Part shown: in pieces, positions 8,420-15,457 of the stretch
Position numbering within the stretch: the first letter of the stretch is position 1
How the letters are laid out: every line of letters starts with the position of its first letter
Assembly: GCA_937981555.1 (NCBI GenBank)
Contig: CALJOK010000045.1
Coordinates: 1 to 64,000 of the forward strand
DNA from: an uncultured Saprospiraceae bacterium
GTDB lineage: Bacteria > Bacteroidota > Bacteroidia > Chitinophagales > Saprospiraceae
Reading direction: 5' to 3'
Length of the DNA: 64,000 bases
Position numbers and translations under genes: made by a program
Notes under the pieces: model-generated
Seen by the model: only the letters and a program-made list of their open reading frames with translations
What the model was told of the DNA's origin: nothing
The model's database searches: none

Positions 8420-9370
8420 ATGAATCATTCAAAAATACAAATTACTTGGGTTTTACTTTTGTTGGGATGTTGTATTTTTCCCAATAGTTCTTTTGCACAA
8501 ACGGAAACAAAAGAAAAAAAGCAAGTGGTGATTGTCAAAAAAACAATTGATAAAGATGGAAATGAAGTAGTAGAAAAAATTATCAAAGAAGGAAAAGAAG
8601 CGGAAGATTTTGATGTAGCAAAATATCTCAAAGATGATGAGCATGGAGCAACTAATGTCAACGTTGAAGTTAGAGTAGCAAAAAAAGGAGAAGAAAAAAC
8701 TTCAGGTGAAGAGCGAGAAATCGAAGTAATAGTTACAGGCGATGATGTGGTTATAATGGAAGGTGATGAAAAAACAATTATCAAGATTGACGGCGATGCA
8801 GAGAAAAAAGAAATCACAACTGAAGATGGAAAACACATTATCATCATGAAGTCAGAAGGTGGAGAAAAAGATGCTTTCGAAATTCTAGAAGATATAGATG
8901 TAGAAATGGATGGTGATAAAAGAACTGAAATCCGAATCATAAAAACTCGAAAAGGCAACGGTGCTTTTTTTGGAGTGATGCTTGACCCAACTGCGGAAGG
9001 TATGGAATTATTAGATGTGACAAAAGATAGTCCTGCAGAAAAAGCTGGATTAAAAAAAGGAGATATTTTGAGATCTATTAATGAGCATCAAGTTTCAACT
9101 TATGAAGAATTGACTCAAGCATTATCTAATTATAAAGCAGGAGATTCTATCGTAGTGATGTATAAAAGAGATGGACAAATCAATAAGGTACAAGCTAAGT
9201 TAGCTGACGCAAAAGATGCTCCAATGGCGGAAAAAACGATTTGGAAAACGAATGATGGAAAAATAATTCAAATAAAAGAAGGCCAAGAAATGCATATCGA
9301 GGAAGAAAGAACGGACGGTACTAAAAAAATCAAAAAGAAGATTATTATCAAGAAGGAGAATAATAATTAA
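8420..9370 (+). CDS. secreted, highly charged PDZ-domain protein
   Basis: The protein has 316 residues. A signal peptide (about 1-26, ending 'NSSFAQ') is followed by ~150 residues that are very rich in Lys, Glu and Asp, with repeated beta-like strings such as 'VVIMEGDEKTIIKIDGD'. A PDZ domain follows (about 180-265: 'FFGVMLDP', 'DSPAEKAGLKKGDILRSING'-like turn, 'YEELTQAL'). The tail is lysine-rich. No protease domain is present, so this is a PDZ-only envelope protein that may bind misfolded proteins or a protease partner. It is transcribed divergently from a two-component system, which may regulate it. Export is well supported; the role is not known. Confidence 0.8.
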   Translation: MNHSKIQITWVLLLLGCCIFPNSSFAQTETKEKKQVVIVKKTIDKDGNEVVEKIIKEGKEAEDFDVAKYLKDDEHGATNVNVEVRVAKKGEEKTSGEEREIEVIVTGDDVVIMEGDEKTIIKIDGDAEKKEITTEDGKHIIIMKSEGGEKDAFEILEDIDVEMDGDKRTEIRIIKTRKGNGAFFGVMLDPTAEGMELLDVTKDSPAEKAGLKKGDILRSINEHQVSTYEELTQALSNYKAGDSIVVMYKRDGQINKVQAKLADAKDAPMAEKTIWKTNDGKIIQIKEGQEMHIEEERTDGTKKIKKKIIIKKENNN

Positions 9371-9390
9371 TCGACTTTAAAACAATTTTA

Positions 9391-9434
9391 TAATAATGGT
9401 TCATGTTTGTAAAAACATGAACCATTATTATTTT
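9391..9434. terminator. bidirectional terminator
   Basis: A perfect 18-bp stem (TAATAATGGTTCATGTTT with its complement) has a 4-nt loop GTAA. It is shared by the PDZ gene and the converging dipeptidase gene. Confidence 0.75.
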
Positions 9435-10143
9435 AATCACAGTCCCAAAGCATATCCGATAATTCATACCGCTCCCCTCTAAAAGAATAATGCCACCACT
9501 CCGTCGTAATTGGATGCAACTCCACCGCTTGCATTGTTTCTCGTAATAATTTTCGATTCGCTAAAACTTCTTTTGGTAAATTAGTATAAGCATGATGTGC
9601 CTCTTTCCCAAAAAAATCAAAAGGCGTACCCATGTCTAATTGCTTGCCTTTACTATCGACGATAGTTAAGTCAACCGCAGCACCTCTATTATGCATCGAA
9701 CCTTTGGCAGGATCAGTAACGTAAAGTGGATTTTTAAATTTATCCCACAACTTTTGTTGAATTGGGCGAGGACGAAAACAGTCTAACATTTTTAAACCAA
9801 GTCCTCCTTCTTGTAACATCAAATGTGCTTCAAGTATTTTTTTGGCGACTTGTGGACGGAGAAAACAACGACTGCAATCGTACATTTTTTCTTTGACAAA
9901 ATTATTCACAGTAGCATATCGCATATCAATGATAATCGTAGAATCTAAATGATGCAAGTCTATCCATTGAGTTGTATCATAATCAAAAAGGATTGGTTTT
10001 GGAATTTCTTGTTCAGAAATAACTTCTTGAATGGTATCTGTTAGTGTATTAACGGAGGTCTTGTTTTTAGAATCATTTTTATTAATCTCTTCACACGTTG
10101 AAAAGAGCAAGAGAAACAAAAAGGGAAAAAAGTATTTCATCAT
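9433..10143 (-). CDS. D-alanyl-D-alanine dipeptidase (M15D, VanX/DdpX-like) lipoprotein
   Basis: The family cleaves D-Ala-D-Ala. The zinc motif 'SMHNRGAAVDLT' (His and Asp ligands) and the 'TEWWHYSF' motif (catalytic Glu and His ligand) are both present, as is the arginine of 'DCFRPRP'. The ORF track begins at 10263, but the first 40 residues do not look like a start. The paired ATGs at 10143/10140 give 'MMKYFFPFLFLLLFSTC', a lipoprotein signal, so I place the start there (about 236 residues). No vanHA-like genes are nearby, so the likely role is peptidoglycan dipeptide recycling or remodelling rather than vancomycin resistance. Confidence 0.85.
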   Translation of the reverse strand: MMKYFFPFLFLLLFSTCEEINKNDSKNKTSVNTLTDTIQEVISEQEIPKPILFDYDTTQWIDLHHLDSTIIIDMRYATVNNFVKEKMYDCSRCFLRPQVAKKILEAHLMLQEGGLGLKMLDCFRPRPIQQKLWDKFKNPLYVTDPAKGSMHNRGAAVDLTIVDSKGKQLDMGTPFDFFGKEAHHAYTNLPKEVLANRKLLRETMQAVELHPITTEWWHYSFRGERYELSDMLWDCD

Positions 10144-10252
10144 ATTTATTTTTTTCAAAAAAAAAAAAGGAATAAAAATACTTACTCTCATTTGGAAAAG
10201 AAAGAAAGGATTTTTATTCCTGATAAATTTAAACAAAAACTCCGTGGTAAAA

Positions 10253-11659
10253 TCATTCCCCAAAAAACTCCTTCAACTTCGCATCCAAATCTGCACCACG
10301 TAAATTCCGTGCTAGAATCCTCCCCTCTTGATCCAACAAAATCGTATGCGGAATCGAAGTAACCGAATACTGCTTTGCTACTTGATTTTTCCATCCTTTC
10401 AAATCACTCACATGACTCCAAGTTAATTTATCCTTAGCAATTGCTTTTTCCCATTTATCCTTAGTTCGATCCAAGCTAACTCCGAGCACTTCAAAACCTT
10501 TGTTTTTATATTTATCATACAATTTAACAACATGCGGATTCTCTCTCCGACAAGGGCCACACCAACTAGCCCAAAAGTCTACCAAGACAACTTTTCCACG
10601 AAGAGAACTTAATTTCATTGGTTGACCGTCAAGAGTGTTTTGCTCAAAGTCAGGTGCAACTGCTCCAATCAAAAAATTCTTTGCATTATCAATATTGCTT
10701 TTCAAATCAACCATATACGGTTGATTTTCATCGCCATATTTCTCTAGATATTGATTCCCATATCCAATGTAAGCAGGATGGTTTTTACTTTTTAAAGTTT
10801 GCACGATGGCACCTAATCCAAATCTATATGCTTGGCTATCAGGATTCATTTTTTTCAAAAGATTATCTAATGTTTTTTTCATTTTTGTTTCATCGAATTT
10901 GACAGCAACCAATGTCGTGGTATAATCTCGGAACGTTTCGAAAAGTGCTGGCATGCGATCCATGTCAGGATCTTTCAAGTCTAAATGCGTAAAAAATTTA
11001 TTCACGTAGTAATCAACTTCATTAGCATAGTCACCTTTGTTGTTCGGAAAACTCAGGTATATTTTAGTCGCGACTATTTTTCCAACAAAAGGATGTTTCG
11101 TTTTTGTGCTTTTAAACATAGCCAATTGAGCATCATCGTTTGCTTTTAGTTTTTGGATAATTTCATTTTGGGAAGTAGGATTATTTCCTGCTTTAGCAAG
11201 CTGACGATTTAAACCTTTTGCGGTTGCTTGAAAACCTCTAAACCGCTTGATTGCCATTTCATAATCTGTATTCAGTTCAGAATCTACAAACTCAGATTTA
11301 CGGATATTGCTGCATGTTCCTTGCATCGTCAAGTTCTTTTCTGTCCCTAGAATGATTGGTTTAGTTTTACCTTGCTGTGAACCTACAAAGTAAAATTGAT
11401 GTTCAGAGGCAGGAATTTTAAATGTAAATACATTGTTAGAATCCGCCATGGCTGTTTTGAAAATAGAAAAATTGTATCCATCAAAACGATATAAATAAAG
11501 TGGTGCGTTCTTTTTACAATCAGCTAGTTCGCAATTAAATGTTACGACTTCATTACTTTTTTTAATTACTTGCTGAGCAGTTTTTTGCTGAGTCTTACAA
11601 TTTGAAAAAAAGAGAATAAAGAGAAATGAAAATGAAATAAGTACTTTATAATTTTTCAT
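10253..11659 (-). CDS. TlpA-like thioredoxin lipoprotein with DUF4369-like N-terminus
   Basis: The N-terminal lipoprotein signal is 'MKNYKVLISFSFLFILFFSNC'. I prefer this ATG (11659) to the upstream one at 11680, which falls inside a repeat. Residues ~40-130 form a beta-rich domain resembling DUF4369, a helical linker follows, and the last ~140 residues are a thioredoxin fold. That fold contains 'LRGKVVLVDFWASWCGPCRR' with the CGPC redox pair and the cis-proline 'TSIPHT'. Such proteins are anchored in the envelope and reduce disulfides, for example in cytochrome c maturation. The specific client is unknown. Confidence 0.88.
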   Translation of the reverse strand: MKNYKVLISFSFLFILFFSNCKTQQKTAQQVIKKSNEVVTFNCELADCKKNAPLYLYRFDGYNFSIFKTAMADSNNVFTFKIPASEHQFYFVGSQQGKTKPIILGTEKNLTMQGTCSNIRKSEFVDSELNTDYEMAIKRFRGFQATAKGLNRQLAKAGNNPTSQNEIIQKLKANDDAQLAMFKSTKTKHPFVGKIVATKIYLSFPNNKGDYANEVDYYVNKFFTHLDLKDPDMDRMPALFETFRDYTTTLVAVKFDETKMKKTLDNLLKKMNPDSQAYRFGLGAIVQTLKSKNHPAYIGYGNQYLEKYGDENQPYMVDLKSNIDNAKNFLIGAVAPDFEQNTLDGQPMKLSSLRGKVVLVDFWASWCGPCRRENPHVVKLYDKYKNKGFEVLGVSLDRTKDKWEKAIAKDKLTWSHVSDLKGWKNQVAKQYSVTSIPHTILLDQEGRILARNLRGADLDAKLKEFFGE

Positions 11660-11670
11660 GTTATTATTTT

Positions 11671-11744
11671 GTAGCGGCACTCTTCCGAGTGCCGTGTTAA
11701 AGTGTGCTGTATTAAGGTGTCGGCATTCGGGAGAATGCCGCTAC
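11671..11744. repeat. REP-doublet (BIME-like) palindromic element
   Basis: Two 20-bp hairpins, CGGCACTC-TTCC-GAGTGCCG and CGGCATTC-GGGA-GAATGCCG, lie head to head. One is a 17/20 match to the reverse complement of the other, and the whole is bounded by GTAGCGGCA...TGCCGCTAC. It is GC-rich in AT-rich DNA and begins 2 nt beyond the ligA stop. It looks like a mobile REP-type repeat; no RAYT transposase is in the window. Confidence 0.7.
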
Positions 11745-11746
11745 GA

Positions 11747-13858
11747 TTACGATGAAATTAAATCTAAAAACTCTTGTTCCGTCAAAACCTTCACAGTCCC
11801 CAAAGCAGTAGCTTTTTTCAATTTACTTCCTGCTTTTTCACCTGCTACGAGAATATTTAAATTAGAGCTAACTGCCGAAATATTTTTAGCACCCAATTCT
11901 TCTGCTCGGCGTTGTGCTTCTTTTCGACCCATCTGAGTTAATGTTCCGGTAAACAAAATAGTCTGGCCAGAAAGTAAAGCATCTGCGACGATTGCTTTTG
12001 GAATATCATCTTCGGTTTGCAACATGTTGACACCAAAAGATTCCATCTTGTCTAGCAAGGCAATGTTTTCTTCTTTGGAGAAGAATGCAATTACATTTTC
12101 TGCAACTTTAGGACCAATATCTTTTATCTCCGTAAAATTCTCTTCTGTCCAGTTTTGTAAGTCTTGCACTTTTTTGATTTCAGCAGCCAAAAGTTTGGAA
12201 ACTTTTTTTCCTAAATGATGAATTGCCAGACTATGTAGAACTCGATGAATTGGATTCTTTTTAGCTTTGTCAATCGCAGTTTTTAATTTCGAGGCAGAGC
12301 GTTCACCGAAGCCTTCTAAAAATGAAATTCTTGTATAATTCAAATCATAAATATCTCCAAAATCCTTTAACCAACCTTCAGCAAAAAAACGTTCTACATA
12401 TGATTTTCCAAAACCATCAATATCCATCGCATCTTTTGAAACATGAAAAATCATTCGCTGAACAATCTGCGCTTCACAGCTATTTGAATTTTCGCAACGC
12501 CAGGCTGCTTCATTTTCAGCTCGCGTAAGTATAGTGTTACAAGATGGACAATGAGTTGGGAAAATAATTTTATGCTCGCTTCCATCTCGCAAATCTTCCA
12601 TAGGTTTGACAATGTAAGGAATTACATCACCTGCTCGCTCGACCAAAACAGTATCACCTAATCGAAGATCTTTACTTGAAATAAAATCTGCATTATGCAA
12701 CGAAACCGAAGAGATAGTCACACCAGCTAATGCCACGGGATCAAGTTTAGCCACCGGCGTCAAGGAACCGATTTTTCCAATTTGATATTCAACATCGATT
12801 AGTTTGGTGGTAGCTTGCTTCGCTTTAAACTTGAAAGCTATGGCCCAACGTGGATGATGATTAGTGAAACCACATTTGTCTTGTAATTCTAGACTATTTA
12901 CTTTCACGACCATTCCATCGATTTCATAATCATAGGCTTCTCTTTTAGCTTCCCAACCCAAACAAAAATCAATCGCTTCCTTAATATTCTTGCAAACCTT
13001 TTTTTCAATCGTTGGAATTTTAAAACCTAAAGAACCGAGTAATTCAATCGACTCATCATGCGTGGTCAAATTTTTCAAAACATTATTTCCGTCTTTATCT
13101 AAGGCCACTCCTACTTGATAAACAAACGCCACTAAATTTCTTTTTGCTGCATCTTTTGGATCTTTTACTCGCAATCCTCCTGTAGCTGTATTTCGAGGAT
13201 TCGCAAAAAGTGTCAAGCCTTCTGCTGCTCGTTCTTTATTCATCTTTTCAAATAAATCTTTTCGAATCACTACTTCACCACGTAACTCTACTTTTTGAAT
13301 GTCATACTTTCCAAAGTCAGCACGTAAAGGAACGGAAGGCATCGTTCGAGCATTGGCAGTCATCTCTTCTCCTTTTGTTCCATTGCCACGAGTTGCGCCT
13401 CTGACCATTTGATTATTTTCATAAACGAGTGCGATACTACCTCCATCAAATTTTGGTTCGACGACATATTCGATATCCACATCTTCAGGCAGGTTAACCA
13501 ATTTTTTGATTTGAGTATCGAAATCATTTAAGTCTTCTGCATTGTACGAATTGCCCAACGAAAGCATTGGAACTAAATGTTCTACCGATGGTAAATCTTC
13601 TGTCAACTCATTGGACACTCGTTGTGTCGGAGAATCTGAAGTGATGAGCGAAGGATTTTTTACTTCGAGTGCTTCTAGTTTTTTATACAAAGTATCATAT
13701 TCAAAATCACTAATCACAGGATTATTTTGAATCGAATATTTCCATTCATGATACACTAAAATTTTTCGCAAATCATCAATTTGATTTTCGGAAACATCTG
13801 CTGCTAAAATTTTTTTAGATAAATCAACAAGATTTCGTTGCTCGGAGGTGGAGTACAT
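11747..13858 (-). CDS. ligA: NAD-dependent DNA ligase LigA
   Basis: The protein has 703 residues with the full LigA order. The N-terminal Ia domain binds NMN. The adenylation domain has the nucleophile K136 in 'VVEPKFDGGSIALVYEN' and 'RGATRGNGTKGEEMTANART'. The OB fold includes 'IGSLTPVAKLDPVALAG'. A Cys4 zinc site begins 'CPSCNTILTRAENEAAWRC'. Helix-hairpin-helix repeats and a C-terminal BRCT domain ('GQTILFTGTLTQMGRKEAQR') follow. It seals nicks during replication and repair. Motif I reads KFDG where KIDG or KVDG is commoner, a conservative change. Confidence 0.97.
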   Translation of the reverse strand: MYSTSEQRNLVDLSKKILAADVSENQIDDLRKILVYHEWKYSIQNNPVISDFEYDTLYKKLEALEVKNPSLITSDSPTQRVSNELTEDLPSVEHLVPMLSLGNSYNAEDLNDFDTQIKKLVNLPEDVDIEYVVEPKFDGGSIALVYENNQMVRGATRGNGTKGEEMTANARTMPSVPLRADFGKYDIQKVELRGEVVIRKDLFEKMNKERAAEGLTLFANPRNTATGGLRVKDPKDAAKRNLVAFVYQVGVALDKDGNNVLKNLTTHDESIELLGSLGFKIPTIEKKVCKNIKEAIDFCLGWEAKREAYDYEIDGMVVKVNSLELQDKCGFTNHHPRWAIAFKFKAKQATTKLIDVEYQIGKIGSLTPVAKLDPVALAGVTISSVSLHNADFISSKDLRLGDTVLVERAGDVIPYIVKPMEDLRDGSEHKIIFPTHCPSCNTILTRAENEAAWRCENSNSCEAQIVQRMIFHVSKDAMDIDGFGKSYVERFFAEGWLKDFGDIYDLNYTRISFLEGFGERSASKLKTAIDKAKKNPIHRVLHSLAIHHLGKKVSKLLAAEIKKVQDLQNWTEENFTEIKDIGPKVAENVIAFFSKEENIALLDKMESFGVNMLQTEDDIPKAIVADALLSGQTILFTGTLTQMGRKEAQRRAEELGAKNISAVSSNLNILVAGEKAGSKLKKATALGTVKVLTEQEFLDLISS

Positions 13859-13913
13859 ATTTTTTTAAATTATATTTATTACAAGTGCTAAAATTCTGAG
13901 ATGTAAAATTAAA

Positions 13914-13955
13914 AAAAGCTCTTGCAAAAATGAATCTGCAAGAGCTTTTGATTTT
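13914..13955 (-). terminator. terminator after the CxxCH T9SS protein gene
   Basis: A 13-bp stem (AAAAGCTCTTGCA with its complement at 13937-13949) has a 10-nt loop and T-runs on both sides. It serves the minus-strand gene ending at 14044. Confidence 0.75.
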
Positions 13956-13964
13956 TTTCATTCA

Positions 13965-14017
13965 TAGATTAATTCTGTGGTCAATTTTCGCTTGACTTAA
14001 AACACAGAATTTGTCTA
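13965..14017 (+). repeat. dispersed palindromic repeat, copy B (internally deleted)
   Basis: The outer arms TAGATTAATTCTGTG and CACAGAATTTGTCTA pair at 13 of 15 positions. The core GGTCAA...CTTGACTTAAaACACAGAaTTT matches copy C at 44147-44250, but the ACGACCAAC...GAAGTGTT loop is missing. Confidence 0.6.
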
Positions 14018-14043
14018 TAAATTATTTTAGTAAAAAAAGGAAA

Positions 14044-14895
14044 CTAGAGTTTCAACATTTTTTTAGCGATTTGATTTTTTCCATCTGATAAGATCAAATT
14101 ATAAATCCCAGTTGGCAAATTAGCCACTTCAATTGGGGCAATATTTTCACCTGAAGGAATCATTAATTTTGCTGTAGAAACTTGTCGTCCGTTTTGGTCA
14201 AATAATTGGAAATCATAAGTGTTAGTTGCTTGGGCATTAGTTCGCAAGTTTAACACATTACTTACTGGATTTGGAAAAATTTCTAAAGCAAGGATTCTTT
14301 CTAATTCATTAATTGCATCAGGATTAGAATCAAGGGACATAGAACCCATTACTGCATTGTCGCCATTCGTATTTCCATTGTCATTGGTAGCATTTCCGCC
14401 ATAGTAAAAAGTAACCGTTCCATCTGCAGGAGCAGTCCACTCCATCGTGAACTCATTACTTGAACTTAATGCACTTTGTTCTGCATATTGTCTTCCTGTA
14501 CCAAGAGTGGCTACTTGAATATTTGTTCCAACATTGGCCCAAGTATTTACAGGAGTTCCATCAGAACCTTGAGCAGCATTTAGTGACGTAATTTGGAAAC
14601 CATATCCTACTGGATTACCTGTAGCATCAATCGTCATTTTTACATTGTAAGTTTCGCCCGGATTAAAGTTGTCAGTAATAACTGTACCTGCGGCATCAGT
14701 AATTTCCAAGGTAGGAGTTATGGCAAAAGCTCCATTATTATGACAAGTTTGGCAAGTTCGATTTCCGTTACCATTATCATTTGGTGCACCTGTATTTCCT
14801 TCTGACTGTGAAGAAGCTCGGCCACCAGCATTACTTAGGAACAAAAATGCTCCAACCATTAAAGCAAAAAAAATGTAGGTAATTCTTAATTTCAT
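14044..14895 (-). CDS. T9SS-sorted choice-of-anchor V/reeler-like protein with CxxCH motif
   Basis: The protein has 283 residues. A signal peptide is followed by a low-complexity segment and 'NRTCQTCHNNGAF', a CxxCH site that could bind c-type haem. A beta-sandwich domain of ~120 residues ('FNPGETYNVKMTI', 'GFQITSL', 'FYYGGNATND') resembles the choice-of-anchor V (reeler-like) domain. The C-terminus is a canonical T9SS type-A sorting tail: 'LEIFPNPVSNVLNLRT', 'LFDQNGRQV', 'LPTGIYNLILSDGKNQIAKKMLKL'. It is exported and probably surface-anchored. Haem attachment and function are inferences from the motif. Confidence 0.82.
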   Translation of the reverse strand: MKLRITYIFFALMVGAFLFLSNAGGRASSQSEGNTGAPNDNGNGNRTCQTCHNNGAFAITPTLEITDAAGTVITDNFNPGETYNVKMTIDATGNPVGYGFQITSLNAAQGSDGTPVNTWANVGTNIQVATLGTGRQYAEQSALSSSNEFTMEWTAPADGTVTFYYGGNATNDNGNTNGDNAVMGSMSLDSNPDAINELERILALEIFPNPVSNVLNLRTNAQATNTYDFQLFDQNGRQVSTAKLMIPSGENIAPIEVANLPTGIYNLILSDGKNQIAKKMLKL

Positions 14896-15457
14896 AAATC
14901 GTGATTTTAGATGAAAAAATTATTTAGTTATTTAAAAATAGAAATAGAGAACTTTAAATATATTCTCCATTTATATCATACATCGAAATGGAAAAAAAGG
15001 CTGCGTGCTATTTTTATAAAAAAAATAACGCATCGAAATTAACTTTAAAAAAAAAGATCATTTGATTAGGGGAGAAATTAATTGTCAGTTGAAATACAAA
15101 AATAGTATTCGATAGTTTTAATAAGTAGTACTTTAGAGAGGAGGAGAATAAGAAAATAATTCAGATCCATCATTCTCTAATTGTACTGTTGAATAGGAAA
15201 AATGATTTTCAATCATTTCATTTTTAATAAAATGTAGGTCAAAAATCCACAAAAAAAGTCACAATACGCTTGAGTTTAGTAGAAAAAAACTAAAATATGA
15301 ACAAAAAATAATATATTTGTTTCCTTAACTTTTCCCTTACCTTTTCGTAAACCTTGTATTATCTAAAAGTAGTGCTTATTTTGTACTGCTTTTACTGGGT
15401 TTTTACTGGATTCTCTTCACTTGAGAAAATGTTTTAAACAAACTAAATATTCTTTTT
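14896..15457. other. 562-bp intergenic region upstream of the CotH gene
   Basis: This is AT-rich, non-coding DNA. TATATTTG at 15312-15319 fits the -7 promoter box for the rightward CotH gene, about 140 nt before its start, but no clear -33 element was found. A short ORF of 25 codons near 14988 has no support. No RNA gene or repeat was recognised. Confidence 0.4.

Noticed and set aside
8425-8958. 177-codon minus-strand ORF opposite the PDZ gene
   Set aside because: It is the antisense shadow of a strongly coding gene; its Ser/Phe-rich composition mirrors the Lys/Glu codons of the sense strand.
9433-10143. Vancomycin resistance (vanX) determinant
   Set aside because: The dipeptidase is VanX-like, but no vanH, vanA or vanRS genes are adjacent, and the host is Gram-negative. 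A cell-wall turnover role fits better.
13914-14017. CRISPR-like array from clustered hairpins
   Set aside because: The hairpins are one terminator and one dispersed repeat. There are no regularly spaced identical repeats and no cas genes.
14988-15065. 25-codon ORF containing 'KLTLKKK', like a natural-product leader
   Set aside because: It lacks the GG cleavage site and any core peptide, and ends immediately after the lysine run. The resemblance is probably due to AT-rich codons.
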